Below the pieces are notes generated by a model that was given only the letters and a program-made list of their open reading frames with translations, did no database searches and was not told the DNA's origin. Positions 17,919-27,782 of a stretch of 64,000 nt of DNA are shown piece by piece (the stretch's first letter is position 1; each line of letters opens with the position of its first letter). A program made the translations under genes and the position numbers. Source of the DNA: Streptantibioticus ferralitis (GTDB taxonomy: Bacteria > Actinomycetota > Actinomycetes > Streptomycetales > Streptomycetaceae); the NCBI RefSeq assembly GCF_029223525.1, contig NZ_JARHTQ010000002.1, positions 372,001 to 436,000 on the forward strand, in the 5' to 3' direction.

Positions 17919-19733
17919 GTGACGTTTGGGCTGGCTCCCCGCAAGGCGCTGCCGAGGGTGCCACTGCACCCTGGAGAGGGTGACAAGTCCCATCTGACCA
18001 GCATCGAGGGCCTGGCCGCGCTGTCCCTGGACGCGCTGAGCTCGGTGGCCTACGGTCCCGAGGCGATCGTGGTGGTGCTGATCGCCGCCGGGACCGGCGC
18101 CCTGACCTCGACGCTCCCGGTCACCCTGGTCATCACCGGCCTGCTCGCGGTGCTCGTCATCTCCTACTGCCAGGTGATCGCGGTCCACCCGGACGGCGGC
18201 GGGGCCTACGCGGTGGCCAAGCAGTCACTCGGGGCACGGGCCAGCCTGCTGGCGGCGGCGAGCCTGGTCGTCGACTACGTACTCACCGTGGCGGTCAGCC
18301 TCGCCGCGGGCGCCGCCAGCCTCGCCTCGGCCTTCCCGGCACTGGCCCACCATCTGCTGGCCGTCTGCCTGGCGGGCCTCGTGCTGCTCACCGCCGTCAA
18401 CCTGCGCGGCATCGCGGAGAGCGCGCGGGTGCTGATGCTTCCCACGGTGCTGTTCATCGTGAGCGTCCTCGGCATCATCGTCGCGGGACTACTGCGCTCC
18501 CACCCGGCCGCGACGGTCGGCAGCGTCCAGCCCGTGCACGCCACCCAAACCCTCGGTCTGCTCCTGCTGTTGAAGGCGTTCTCCTCCGGGTGCTCGGCAC
18601 TGACCGGAGTGGAAGCCATCGCCAACGGCGTACCGGTGTTCCGCGAACCGCGTGTCAAACGCGCTCAACGCACGGAACTGATGCTCGGCTCGCTGCTCGG
18701 TGTGATGCTCGTCGGCCTGTCGGTCCTGATCCGCCGCGACCATGTGGCACCGCGCGGCGGGGTGACGGTGCTGGCCCAACTGACCGCCGGGGCCTACGGA
18801 ACCGGGTGGGCGTACTACGCCACCAACCTCATCGTCACGCTCGCCCTCGCACTCGCCGCGAACACCAGCTTCGGCGGACTGCCCGTCCTGATGAGCCTGC
18901 TGGCCCGCGACCACCGCCTGCCGCACCTGTTCGCGCTGCGCGCGGAACGCCCGGTGTACCGGTACGGAGTCGTGGCGCTGGCCCTGCTGGCCGGCGCACT
19001 GCTCATCGCGGTGGACGGCGACACCCAGCGGCTGATCCCGTTGTTCGCGATCGGGGTGTTCATCGGCTTCACCATCAGCCAGGTCGGCCTGGTTCGGCAC
19101 TGGGCCGGACAGCGCCCGGACGGTTGGGTGCCGCGAGCGCTGATCAACGGCACCGGCGCCGTGCTCACCGCCGTCGCGTGCCTGGTCCTGCTCGCCACCA
19201 AGTTCGTCGCGGGAGCCTGGGTGGTGGTCATCGCGGTACCGCTGATGATGCTGCTGTTCACCCGGATCGAGCGCTACTACACCGCCGTTGGCATCGAGCT
19301 CGGGATCGGCAGCATTCCCGCCACGCCGACCAGGACCACCAGCCTGGTCATCGTCCCGTTGAGCGGAGTCAGCAAGCTCGCCGAAAGCGCGATCAGCGCC
19401 GCGCTGGCCCTGGGCGACGAGGTCATCGCGCTGTCCGTGCAACACGACGCCGCCACCGCCGACCGACTGCGGCGGACCTGGGAGGAGTGGGACCCCGGCG
19501 TGCCCCTCGACATCATCGACAGCCCGAACCGCTCCCTGGTCGGGCCCGTCATCGACTACGTACGGCGGGCCGCACACAACGGCAGACGGGTTGCCGTGCT
19601 GATCCCGCAGGTCGAACCGTGCCACCGGCGCTACGACATCCTGCAGGACCAGCGCGGCATTCTGCTGGCCACCGCCCTGCGCTACCGGACCGACACCGTC
19701 GTGTGCCTGCTTCCGTACCACCTGAGCCTGTAG
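17919..19733 (+). CDS. kimA: KimA-type potassium importer (APC superfamily)
   Basis: 604 residues from GTG at 17919 (AGGTGAGG upstream). The N-terminal phrase SLDALSSVAYGPEAI, the middle LLLKAFSSGCSALTGVEAI and the final LPYH are, from memory, nearly the same as in KimA (YdaO) of Bacillus subtilis, as is the length. About twelve membrane helices are followed by a cytoplasmic domain of about 150 residues (TTSLVIVPLSGVSKLAESAI onward). KimA is a proton-coupled high-affinity K+ importer, inhibited by c-di-AMP in Firmicutes. Placement beside kdp genes strongly supports a potassium role. I see no c-di-AMP riboswitch in its leader. Confidence 0.85.
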   Translation: MTFGLAPRKALPRVPLHPGEGDKSHLTSIEGLAALSLDALSSVAYGPEAIVVVLIAAGTGALTSTLPVTLVITGLLAVLVISYCQVIAVHPDGGGAYAVAKQSLGARASLLAAASLVVDYVLTVAVSLAAGAASLASAFPALAHHLLAVCLAGLVLLTAVNLRGIAESARVLMLPTVLFIVSVLGIIVAGLLRSHPAATVGSVQPVHATQTLGLLLLLKAFSSGCSALTGVEAIANGVPVFREPRVKRAQRTELMLGSLLGVMLVGLSVLIRRDHVAPRGGVTVLAQLTAGAYGTGWAYYATNLIVTLALALAANTSFGGLPVLMSLLARDHRLPHLFALRAERPVYRYGVVALALLAGALLIAVDGDTQRLIPLFAIGVFIGFTISQVGLVRHWAGQRPDGWVPRALINGTGAVLTAVACLVLLATKFVAGAWVVVIAVPLMMLLFTRIERYYTAVGIELGIGSIPATPTRTTSLVIVPLSGVSKLAESAISAALALGDEVIALSVQHDAATADRLRRTWEEWDPGVPLDIIDSPNRSLVGPVIDYVRRAAHNGRRVAVLIPQVEPCHRRYDILQDQRGILLATALRYRTDTVVCLLPYHLSL

Positions 19734-19790
19734 CCCGGAGACCTGGCCGCGCGGGGCCCGGCTCGGCCCCGCGCTCGGTCGACCGCGCCG

Positions 19791-19926
19791 CTACGGTGCT
19801 TCGGTGAGCCGCTGTGTCAGCCAGTCGGCGGTGGACGGCAGCCAGTCCGCCCCGGCGTTGCCGAGCAGATGGTCACCGTGCGGGACGAGCAGGTACTCGC
19901 CACCCGGCGCCTCGCGGGCGAGTCAG
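19791..19926 (-). pseudogene. alpha/beta hydrolase tail fossil
   Basis: The minus strand encodes LAREAPGGEYLLVPHGDHLL then GNAGADWLPSTADWLTQRLT and ends EAP-stop at 19791. This is the usual end of an alpha/beta hydrolase with the catalytic His in the HGDH turn. A TGA lies directly upstream and the rest of the gene is absent. The fragment sits in the 227 bp between the K+ importer and the DUF4118 gene. Confidence 0.6.
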
Positions 19927-19960
19927 CGACCCTGTAAGGAGGGAGACGGGAGGTACCGCA

Positions 19961-20710
19961 ATGCGTCGCTTCCTGGACAGGGACCTTGTCGCTGCCGCTG
20001 CCGGGCTGCTGGCTCCGCTCGCCGTGGCGGCGGCGCTCATACCCGCTCGTACGCACATCTCCAACACCGACGTCGCCCTGGTGCTGGTGGTGGTCGTCGT
20101 GGCGGTGGCCGCCAACGGACGCCGCCTCGCCGGTGCGCTCGCGGCGCTGTCGGCCGCCGTCTGGTTCGACTTCTTCTTCACCCGGCCCTACGAGCGGTTC
20201 GCCATCACCAAGTCCGCGGACATCCGTACCGCCGTTCTGCTGCTCCTGGTGGGCCTGGCGGTATCCCAGCTCGCCGCGCGGGCCAGGCGGCTGGAGGTGA
20301 TCGCCATCACCGATGCCCGCTACCTCGATCAGATCCACGCCACCGCTGAGCGGGCACAGACCGCCACATCGGCGAGCGAGGTGGTCGACCAGGTCAAGGG
20401 GCAACTGACCGATCTGCTGGCGCTGCGTGGCTGCCGCTTCGAGTACGGCTCGCTGCTCGGCCATCCGGCACAGCTGCGACCGGACGGCAGCGTGCTCGTG
20501 CGCCGAAAGCCCTGGGACGTCGAGGGCCAGGGCCTGCCGGACGAGGAGATCGAACTGCGTGCCTTCGGCAACGGCCGCTACCTCGGGCGGTTCATGCTGC
20601 GCCCCGCACCGGGCGCCAAACCGTCACTGCAGGCCCGTCTGGTCGCGGTCACCCTCGCCGACCAGGTCGGAGCGGCCCTGCACACGACGGGTACGGCAGG
20701 CGGGGAGTAG
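19961..20710 (+). CDS. DUF4118 membrane protein (KdpD-like sensor membrane domain)
   Basis: 249 residues from ATG at 19961, with GGGAGG upstream. Four close membrane helices (AAAAGLLAPLAVAAALIPA; DVALVLVVVVVAVAANGRRL; LAALSAAVWFDFFFTRPYERF; ADIRTAVLLLLVGLAVSQLA) match the DUF4118 block in the middle of KdpD. A helix and a GAF-like domain of about 110 residues follow. There is no kinase part. It looks like a free-standing copy of the KdpD sensor region, next to and convergent with kdpD. It may help sense potassium or turgor; that is inference. Confidence 0.8.
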   Translation: MRRFLDRDLVAAAAGLLAPLAVAAALIPARTHISNTDVALVLVVVVVAVAANGRRLAGALAALSAAVWFDFFFTRPYERFAITKSADIRTAVLLLLVGLAVSQLAARARRLEVIAITDARYLDQIHATAERAQTATSASEVVDQVKGQLTDLLALRGCRFEYGSLLGHPAQLRPDGSVLVRRKPWDVEGQGLPDEEIELRAFGNGRYLGRFMLRPAPGAKPSLQARLVAVTLADQVGAALHTTGTAGGE

Positions 20711-20751
20711 CCGTCGGCACACCGGCGTCGGTGCAGGAACGGCGCTCCGGC

Positions 20752-23298
20752 TCATTCGGCGGCCCGGTCCGCCGCCTCACCCACCTCGGGTGGCGGGAAA
20801 CGGTGCGCCGAGGTCGGGAAGTCCAGCGTCACGCAGAAGGCGGGTCCCTCGGTGGTGGGCTCCAAGGTGCCGCCCATCGCCTCGGTGAGGTCTCGCGACA
20901 GCCGCAGCGCAAGGCTGTCTGACAGGGCGTCAGGCAGCCCGGACGCCGAGGGGACGGCGGCTTCCGGGCCCGCTTGGTCCATGCCGTCCGTGACGCGGAT
21001 CCGCAGCCGGTCGGGCAGCACCTCAGCCGTAAGGGTCGGCGGTCGGCCCTTCGGGCTGCGTCGCAGTGCGTCGGCTCCCAGGGCGGTGAGGGCGCGGGTG
21101 AGGGCGGCGGCGTCGGCGATGATGTCGGGCATCCGCTCCGGCAGCTCAAGCAGGATCGTGTGGCCGCCGGGGCCGAGATCGTCCAGGACCGCGGCCAGCA
21201 CCTCGTCGAGGTCGACCGGGCGCAGATACAGATCGAGTGCTCCGGCGTGCAGACGGCCCAGTCGGTCGAGGTCGGAGACGAGCTGGACGGCGCGATGCAC
21301 CGCCGAGCGGGCGGTGCTGAGCAGACGGCCCTGTTCCTCCACCGATCCACCGGGGTGGAGATCATGTAGGCGCGCCAGGGCCGCTTCGGCCGAGTGCAGC
21401 GGGGTGCGCAGGTCGCGTCCCGCGGTGAGCAGCAGCGAGGTGCGGGTGCGTTCGACCGCGGCGACGGTGTCCGTCTCGGCGGCACGTTGCGCGAGTCGGC
21501 CGTGGGCGTGCGCCATCCCCAGCTGCGCCGCGCACGCGCTGAGTACCCGTTGGTCGTCGGCGCCCAGCGGACGGCCGCGCGCGGCCAACGTGAGATCGTC
21601 GTTGACCCGGCTCTCCAGGTCCGCCTCGTAGGGCCGCTCCGGCGGCCGCTCACCCGCGCTGGCGATGACGTACCAGCGGGGTCGGGAGCCGTGCTCCCGG
21701 TCGCGTTCCAGGAGGCTGACCGCCGCCAGGCCGAAGTACTCCCGTACCTGTTCGAGCAGGGTGGGCAGGCTTTGCCCGTGCATCATCGCGGTCGCCAGAC
21801 GACTCAGGGCGCGGGCTTCCGCGGTGGCACGCAGGGCCTGGTACGTCCGCTGAGCGGCGGTCCCCGCGGCCGTGCCGACCAGGGCGGCCGTGGCGATGAA
21901 CACCACCAGCGCGAGGATGTCGTTGATGTGCTCGACGTTCAGCGAGTGCAGGGGTGACGTGAAGTAGTAGTCGGCGAGCAGCCCGGCGGCCACCGCGGCG
22001 ATCAGCGCGGGGTACAGGCCGCCGACGAGGGCGATCACGACGACCAGCAGCAGGTAGAGCACCAGGTCGCTGGCGAGGCCGAGGTGGCCGCGCAGCGCGG
22101 TGAGCAGGAGCGTCAGCGCGGGCAGCAGCAGTGCCGTACCGGCCATCGCGGTCCAGTACCGTCGCGGCCCGGTGCCACGGGTCGGGTGCGGCAGCCGCAG
22201 CAGCGGAGCGGAGGCACCGGCTGCCTCCTCGTGGGTGACGATGTGCACGTCGATGGGTCCTGAGCCGTCGATCGTGCGCTTGCCCACGCCTGCCCGCAGC
22301 AGCGAGCGCATCCGGCCCCGGCGGCTCGCGCCCAGCACGATCTGGGTGACGTTCTCGGACCGGGCGAACTGCAGCAGCGCCTCGACGACGTCCTCGCTGG
22401 TGGCCTGGTGATAGCTGCCGCCCAGCGCCTCCACCAGGGCCCGCTGGTCGTCCAGGGCGGCCGGGTCGGCGTCGGCGAGACCGTCGCTGGGAACGACATG
22501 GACGGCCAGCAGTTCGCTGCCCGGCGTCTTGGCGGTGATCCGGGCCGCGCGGCGGATCAGGGTCTCGCCTTCCGGGCCGCCGGTGAGGCCCACCAGGATC
22601 CGCTCCCGGGTCTCCCAGGGAGCGGCGATGCCGTGCTCCGCGCGGTACCGCTGCAGACCCTCCTCCACCCGGTCGGCCAGCCACAGCAGGGCGAGTTCGC
22701 GCAGCGCGGTGAGGTTGCCCACCCGGAAGTAGTGGGTGAGAGCGGTCTCGATACGGTCCGGCGGGTAGATGTCGCCGTGCGCCAACCGGCGTCGCACCAC
22801 CTCGGGAGGCAGATCGACCAACTCGATCTGCTCGGCGCGCCGGGCCACCTCGTCGGGCAGCGTCTCGCGTTGCCTCACGCCGGTGATCTGCTCGACCACG
22901 TCGTTGAGGGACTCAAGGTGCTGGACGTTGAGCGTGGTGACGACGTCGGTACCGGCCTCCAGCAGTTCCTCGACGTCCTGCCAGCGCTTGGCGTTACGCG
23001 ATCCGGGCACATTGGTGTGGGCCAGCTCGTCGACCAGCGCCACCTGGGGGCGGCGGGCCAGTACGGCGTCTAGGTCCATCTCGGTGAAGCCGATTCCCCG
23101 GTAGGTCAGGGTGTGCCGGGGTACGGTCTCCATGCCCTCGGCCATGGCGGCGGTCGGCCGCCGTCCGTGCGGTTCCACGAACCCGACCACCACGTCGGTG
23201 CCCTGGGCGCGCAGGCGCTGGCCCTCCGCGAGCATGGCGTAGGTCTTGCCGACCCCGGGAGCGGCCCCGAGGTAGATCCGCAACCGTCCGAGTGCCAT
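20752..23298 (-). CDS. kdpD: KdpD-family sensor with a degenerate histidine-kinase core
   Basis: 848 residues, typical length. N-terminal KdpD domain with intact Walker A GAAPGVGKTYAM and Walker-B-like VALVDELAHTN; USP domain (about 245-365) with LGASRRGRMRSLL; four DUF4118 helices (about 395-490); GAF-like region; kinase core from about 615. In the core the H-box reads LLLTAGRDLRTPLHSA, so the phospho-accepting His is Arg628. The N-box reads GADALRRSP (Asn replaced by Asp), the G1 Asp-x-Gly-x-Gly is missing (VTDGMDQAG) and G2 Gly-x-Gly reads SLALRL. No stops or frameshifts are present. It should be unable to autophosphorylate, but may still bind nucleotide and ligands at its N-terminus. Good AGGAG ribosome site. 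Confidence 0.9.
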   Translation of the reverse strand: MALGRLRIYLGAAPGVGKTYAMLAEGQRLRAQGTDVVVGFVEPHGRRPTAAMAEGMETVPRHTLTYRGIGFTEMDLDAVLARRPQVALVDELAHTNVPGSRNAKRWQDVEELLEAGTDVVTTLNVQHLESLNDVVEQITGVRQRETLPDEVARRAEQIELVDLPPEVVRRRLAHGDIYPPDRIETALTHYFRVGNLTALRELALLWLADRVEEGLQRYRAEHGIAAPWETRERILVGLTGGPEGETLIRRAARITAKTPGSELLAVHVVPSDGLADADPAALDDQRALVEALGGSYHQATSEDVVEALLQFARSENVTQIVLGASRRGRMRSLLRAGVGKRTIDGSGPIDVHIVTHEEAAGASAPLLRLPHPTRGTGPRRYWTAMAGTALLLPALTLLLTALRGHLGLASDLVLYLLLVVVIALVGGLYPALIAAVAAGLLADYYFTSPLHSLNVEHINDILALVVFIATAALVGTAAGTAAQRTYQALRATAEARALSRLATAMMHGQSLPTLLEQVREYFGLAAVSLLERDREHGSRPRWYVIASAGERPPERPYEADLESRVNDDLTLAARGRPLGADDQRVLSACAAQLGMAHAHGRLAQRAAETDTVAAVERTRTSLLLTAGRDLRTPLHSAEAALARLHDLHPGGSVEEQGRLLSTARSAVHRAVQLVSDLDRLGRLHAGALDLYLRPVDLDEVLAAVLDDLGPGGHTILLELPERMPDIIADAAALTRALTALGADALRRSPKGRPPTLTAEVLPDRLRIRVTDGMDQAGPEAAVPSASGLPDALSDSLALRLSRDLTEAMGGTLEPTTEGPAFCVTLDFPTSAHRFPPPEVGEAADRAAE

Positions 23299-23677
23299 GG
23301 CCGTGCTCCTGCCGACTCGCCATGATCCATGATCATGCGCTCCGCACTCCCATGGTGCGCCCGGTCGGCCTTCGGGGCGGTGTTCGCGCCCGCGCCGCGT
23401 GTCCGGAATCCACGGGATCGGCTGCCGGGGCGACCGCCGCGATCACACGGCTGTGAACGGCGCCACCACTCAATCGGCTGCGGCGTGTCAAGAGCCCATC
23501 AAGGCGGGCATCGCTAGCGTCAGAGCTCCGCTGACAGGGGTCGCCAGCGGGGGCCGGCAGCCCTTCTCTGGGAAGGCCGGTTTCGGCCGACACCGCCCTC
23601 GGCTCCAGTGCCCCCATGTCCGTACGCCGCAGCCGAGCGGTCCTGTCCCGTCATTGCTCCGCGGGGGTGTGTCGCAC
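23299..23677. promoter_or_regulatory. control region between kdpD and the kdp structural operon
   Basis: 379 bp between divergent genes. A tandem CATGATC-CATGATC-ATG (23321-23337) lies just upstream of the kdpD ribosome site. Further right there are GC-rich short hairpins (for example GGCCG-GTTT-CGGCC near 23577). I looked for the conserved end of a c-di-AMP (ydaO) riboswitch and did not find it. Promoter elements for either side are not clear enough to place. Confidence 0.4.
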
Positions 23678-23761
23678 ATGTCGGATCTTGTCTTCATCGG
23701 CCTCACCATCGTGGCCTTCGCCCTCATCGGCCTGGCCGCCAGGGGGGTGGGCCGGCTGTGA
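23678..23761 (+). CDS. 27-aa single-helix membrane peptide upstream of kdpF
   Basis: ATG at 23678 encodes a peptide that begins MSDLVFIGLTIVAFALIGLA and ends ARGVGRL: one hydrophobic helix with a short basic end, clearly different from KdpF. Its stop overlaps the GTG start of kdpF (GTGA), so the two are translationally coupled. I believe similar peptides precede kdpF in other actinobacteria, but I know no name or function. It may be an extra subunit of the pump. Confidence 0.7.
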   Translation: MSDLVFIGLTIVAFALIGLAARGVGRL

Positions 23762-23847
23762 GCGTCGAGAACATCGTGGGCCTGATCGTCGCCGTGGGCC
23801 TGGTGCTCTATCTGGTGTGCTGCCTGATCTTCCCCGAGAGGTTCTAG
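23758..23847 (+). CDS. kdpF: KdpF, small subunit of the K+-transporting ATPase
   Basis: 29 residues from GTG at 23758, overlapping the preceding peptide by 4 nt. The sequence is one helix with the family ending CLIFPERF and opening VENIVGLIVAVGLVLYL. KdpF stabilises the KdpABC complex in the membrane. The next gene, kdpA, starts 114 bp further on. Confidence 0.9.
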   Translation: MSVENIVGLIVAVGLVLYLVCCLIFPERF

Positions 23848-23943
23848 GTGTGTTGTTCGGCGGATCCTGGTCCGGTCGCGGCCCGTTCGGCGCCGTGACA
23901 CCGATCCGTCGGGCAGGCGCCGGCCGCCTCCGCACTGGGTTCT

Positions 23944-23961
23944 GAACCGGAGAGGTTCTCC
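23944..23961 (+). promoter_or_regulatory. kdpA ribosome site inside two alternative hairpins
   Basis: The 18 bases before the kdpA ATG read GAACCGGAGAGGTTCTCC. GAACC can pair with GGTTC, or GGAGA with TCTCC; the two helices exclude each other and both involve the Shine-Dalgarno GGAGAGG. Confidence 0.5.
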
Positions 23962-25626
23962 ATGAACGACACTCTCGCGGGCTGGCTCCAGATCATCGCC
24001 CTGGTGGGCGCGCTGGCCCTGACCTTCCGGCCGCTGGGTGACCACATGGCCCACGTCCTCACCTCCCCTCGGCACTGGCGGGTGGAGCGCCTGATCTACC
24101 GGGTCGCCGGTGTGCACGCGGACGCCGACCAGCAGTGGTCCGCATATCTGCGCGGCGTCCTGGCGTTCGCCGCGGTCTCGGTGCTGTTCCTCTACGCCTT
24201 CCAGCGACTGCAGAACCACCTGCTGCTGTCCATCGGCATGAAGCCGGTCGCGCCGGATCTGGCGTTCAACACGGCGGCGTCGTTCGTCACCAACACCAAC
24301 TGGCAGAACTACTCGGGCGAGTCGACCATGGGCCATCTGGTGCAGATGGCCGGTCTCGCGGTGCAGAACTTCGTCTCCGCCGCGGTCGGCATCGCCGTGG
24401 TCGCCGCCCTGATCCGCGGTTTCACCAGGAAGAAGACCGACCGGGTCGGCAACTTCTGGGCGGATCTCACCAGGATCGTGCTGCGGGTGCTGCTGCCGAT
24501 CTCCTTCGTGATGGCGATCGTGCTGGTGGCCAGCGGCGTGATCGAGAACTTCCACGGCATCCAGTCGATCACCACCATCGCGGGAGACCACCAGAGCATC
24601 ACCGGTGGCCCGGTCGCCTCGCAGGAGGCCATCAAGGAGTTGGGCACCAACGGCGGTGGCTTCTACAACGCCAACTCCGCGCACCCCTTCGAGAACCCCA
24701 ACCCGTTCACCAACTGGCTTGAGATCTACCTGCTGTTGGTGATCGGATTCTCGCTCCCGCGTACCTTCGGCACGATGGTAGGGGACCGGCGCCAGGGCTA
24801 TGCCATCGTCGCCGTGATGGCTCTGATCTGGGCATCCTCCGTGGCCATCGTGACCGCCAACGAACTGCACAGCGTGAGCAGTTCGGTCGGACACACGGCC
24901 GGGGGAATGATGGAGGGCAAGGAGCAGCGGTTCGGGATCTGGGCATCGGCGCTGTTCGCCGTGTCCACCACGCTGACCTCCTGCGGAGCGGTCAACTCCT
25001 TCCACGACTCGTACACGCCGGGTGGCGGCGGGATGACGATCTTCAACATGATGCTGGGTGAGATCGCGCCCGGCGGCACGGGCTCCGGTCTCTACGGGAT
25101 CCTGATCCTGGCGGTCGTCGCGGTGTTCGTGGCCGGGCTGATGGTCGGCCGCACCCCTGAGTACCTGGGCAAGAAGCTGGGTGCTCGGGAGATGAAGTTC
25201 GCCTCGCTGTACATCCTGACCACCCCGGCGATCGTGCTGGTGGGGTCCGGGATCGCGATGGCGCTGCCGGGGGAGCGGGCCGCGATGCTCAACTCCGGTG
25301 CCCATGGCTTCTCCGAAGTGCTGTACGCGTTCACCTCGGCTGCCAACAACAACGGCTCGGCGTTCGCGGGCCTTTCGGCCGACACCGTCTGGTACAACAC
25401 CGCGCTCGGCCTGGCGATGATCTTCGGCCGCTTCCTGCCCATGGTGTTCGTCCTGGCGCTGGCCGGATCGCTCGCCAGGCAGCAGCCGGTGCCGGTCACC
25501 GCGGGCACGCTGCCCACGCACCGGCCGCAGTTCGTCGGCCTGCTCGCTGCCGTGATCCTCATCGTCGTCGGCCTCACCTACTTCCCCGCGCTGGCGCTGG
25601 GACCACTCGCGGAAGGGCTGCACTGA
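23962..25626 (+). CDS. kdpA: KdpA, K+-translocating subunit
   Basis: 554 residues, standard length, about ten membrane helices. The selectivity-filter loops are visible: [60 protein letters not shown] and [18 protein letters not shown], each with the glycine and polar residues that form the filter. KdpA takes K+ at very low concentration and passes it to KdpB. Its stop overlaps the kdpB start (TGATG). Confidence 0.96.
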   Translation: MNDTLAGWLQIIALVGALALTFRPLGDHMAHVLTSPRHWRVERLIYRVAGVHADADQQWSAYLRGVLAFAAVSVLFLYAFQRLQNHLLLSIGMKPVAPDLAFNTAASFVTNTNWQNYSGESTMGHLVQMAGLAVQNFVSAAVGIAVVAALIRGFTRKKTDRVGNFWADLTRIVLRVLLPISFVMAIVLVASGVIENFHGIQSITTIAGDHQSITGGPVASQEAIKELGTNGGGFYNANSAHPFENPNPFTNWLEIYLLLVIGFSLPRTFGTMVGDRRQGYAIVAVMALIWASSVAIVTANELHSVSSSVGHTAGGMMEGKEQRFGIWASALFAVSTTLTSCGAVNSFHDSYTPGGGGMTIFNMMLGEIAPGGTGSGLYGILILAVVAVFVAGLMVGRTPEYLGKKLGAREMKFASLYILTTPAIVLVGSGIAMALPGERAAMLNSGAHGFSEVLYAFTSAANNNGSAFAGLSADTVWYNTALGLAMIFGRFLPMVFVLALAGSLARQQPVPVTAGTLPTHRPQFVGLLAAVILIVVGLTYFPALALGPLAEGLH

Positions 25627-27761
25627 TGCCTACAGCCACCGCTCAACCGCCGGTTTCCAAGGACCCGCTGGCCCCCAACGTCCACCGGGTGTCCGGTGGA
25701 CTGCTCGATGCCAGGCAACTGGTGACCTCCTTTCCCGACGCGCTGCGCAAGCTCGACCCGCGGACGATGGTCAGGAACCCGGTGATGTTCGTGGTCGAGG
25801 TCGGTGCCGTACTGACCACGCTGTCCGCGATCAAGGACCCGAGCGTCTTCGCGTGGGTGATCACCGCCTGGCTGTGGCTGACCGCGGTCTTCGCCAACCT
25901 GTCCGAGGCTGTCGCCGAAGGCCGCGGCAAGGCGCAGGCCGAGACGCTGCGCCGGACGAAGACCGACACCATGGCACGCCGGCTGACGGACGGTTGGCGG
26001 CCGGGCGCACCGGGCGTGGTGGAGGAGGAGGTCCCGGCGGCCGGGCTGCGGCTGGGGGATCACGTGGTCGTCGAAGCGGGCCAGATCATCCCCGGGGACG
26101 GCGATGTCGTCGAGGGCGTCGCCAGTGTGGACGAGTCGGCGATCACGGGTGAGTCGGCGCCGGTCATCCGTGAGTCCGGCGGTGACCGCTCGGCCGTCAC
26201 CGGGGGAACGAAGGTGCTCTCCGACCGCATCGTCGTGCGAATCACCTCCAAGCCCGGGGAGACCTTCATCGACCGGATGATCGCGCTGGTGGAGGGGGCG
26301 GCCCGGCAGAAGACACCCAACGAGATCGCGCTGAACATCCTGTTGGCCTCGCTGACCATCATCTTCATGGTGGCCGTGGTGACGCTGCAGCCGTTCGCCA
26401 TCTTCGCGGGCGCCGAACAGAGCATCGTCATCCTGGTGGCGCTGGTGGTGGCGTTGATCCCGACCACTATCGGTGCGTTGCTGTCCGCGATCGGCATCGC
26501 GGGCATGGACCGCCTCGTCCAGCGCAATGTGCTGGCGATGTCCGGTCGCGCGGTGGAGGCGGCGGGTGATGTGAACACCCTGCTGCTGGACAAGACCGGC
26601 ACGATCACGCTGGGAAACCGTCAGGCCGCCGAGTTCCTGCCGGTGAGCGGTGTGGAGATCGAGGAACTCGCGGACGCCGCCCAGCTGTCCTCCCTCGCCG
26701 ACGAGACTCCCGAGGGCCGCTCGGTGGTCGTCCTGGCCAAGGAGCGGTACGCACTGCGCGGGCGCACCGAAGGGGAGTTGGCCCGTGCCGAGTTCGTACC
26801 CTTCACCGCCCAGACCCGGATGTCGGGCGTGGACCTGAACAGCACCGAGGACAACCGGTCTTTGCGCAAGGGGGCGGCGACCGCGGTGATGAGCTGGGTC
26901 CGGGAACACGGCGGACATCCCACCGAAGAGGTCGGCCCGATCGTGGACGGCATCTCCGCCAGCGGGGGAACGCCGTTGGTGGTCGGTGAGGTCGCATGGT
27001 CCGAGGGCGCCCGCACGGCCCGGATCCTCGGTGTCATCCACCTCAAGGACGTGGTCAAGCAGGGGATTCGGGAGCGGTTCGACGAGCTGCGCCGGATGGG
27101 CATCAAGACCGTGATGATCACGGGTGACAACCCGCTGACCGCGCGGGCGATCGCGCAGGAGGCGGGCGTGGACGACTTCCTCGCGGAGGCCACTCCCGAG
27201 GACAAGATGGCGCTGATCAAGCGGGAGCAGTCGGGCGGCAAGCTGGTCGCGATGACCGGTGACGGCACCAACGACGCGCCCGCGCTGGCCCAGGCGGACG
27301 TGGGCGTGGCGATGAACACCGGTACCTCGGCCGCCAAGGAGGCCGGGAACATGGTGGATCTGGACTCCAACCCCACCAAGCTGATCGAGATCGTCGAGAT
27401 CGGCAAGCAACTGCTGATCACCCGGGGCGCGTTGACCACCTTCTCCATCGCCAACGACGTCGCGAAGTACTTCGCGATCATCCCCGCGATGTTCGCCAGT
27501 GTCTATCCGGGCCTGCACCGGCTGAACATCATGGGCCTGCACAGTCCGACCTCGGCGATCTCCTCGGCGATCATCTTCAACGCGCTGATCATCATCGCTC
27601 TGATCCCGCTCGCCCTGCGCGGCGTGCGCTACCGGCCCTCGTCGGCGGCCGCGCTGCTCAACCGCAACATCGTGCTGTACGGGTTCGGCGGACTGGTGCT
27701 GCCGTTCGTCGGCATCAAACTGATCGACCTGCTCATCCAGTTCATCCCCGGGCTGCACTGA
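25626..27761 (+). CDS. kdpB: KdpB, P-type ATPase subunit
   Basis: 711 residues. Phosphorylation motif [13 protein letters not shown] (Asp322), actuator motif [11 protein letters not shown], hinge [14 protein letters not shown] and [20 protein letters not shown] are all intact. Seven membrane helices in the usual arrangement, including the [11 protein letters not shown] region. It hydrolyses ATP to drive K+ uptake through KdpA. Overlaps kdpA by one base; kdpC follows after 21 bp. Confidence 0.97.
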   Translation: MPTATAQPPVSKDPLAPNVHRVSGGLLDARQLVTSFPDALRKLDPRTMVRNPVMFVVEVGAVLTTLSAIKDPSVFAWVITAWLWLTAVFANLSEAVAEGRGKAQAETLRRTKTDTMARRLTDGWRPGAPGVVEEEVPAAGLRLGDHVVVEAGQIIPGDGDVVEGVASVDESAITGESAPVIRESGGDRSAVTGGTKVLSDRIVVRITSKPGETFIDRMIALVEGAARQKTPNEIALNILLASLTIIFMVAVVTLQPFAIFAGAEQSIVILVALVVALIPTTIGALLSAIGIAGMDRLVQRNVLAMSGRAVEAAGDVNTLLLDKTGTITLGNRQAAEFLPVSGVEIEELADAAQLSSLADETPEGRSVVVLAKERYALRGRTEGELARAEFVPFTAQTRMSGVDLNSTEDNRSLRKGAATAVMSWVREHGGHPTEEVGPIVDGISASGGTPLVVGEVAWSEGARTARILGVIHLKDVVKQGIRERFDELRRMGIKTVMITGDNPLTARAIAQEAGVDDFLAEATPEDKMALIKREQSGGKLVAMTGDGTNDAPALAQADVGVAMNTGTSAAKEAGNMVDLDSNPTKLIEIVEIGKQLLITRGALTTFSIANDVAKYFAIIPAMFASVYPGLHRLNIMGLHSPTSAISSAIIFNALIIIALIPLALRGVRYRPSSAAALLNRNIVLYGFGGLVLPFVGIKLIDLLIQFIPGLH

Positions 27762-27782
27762 CAGACAAGGAAGGCGCTCCTC

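Noticed and set aside
21390-21450. His in PLHSA of KdpD as a substitute phospho-acceptor
   Set aside because: It lies six residues after the normal position, on another face of the helix, and the ATP-binding motifs are lost as well.
23400-23677. c-di-AMP (ydaO) riboswitch before kdpF
   Set aside because: The conserved closing segment (AGCTAACC-type) was not found here or before kimA or the transglycosylase genes.
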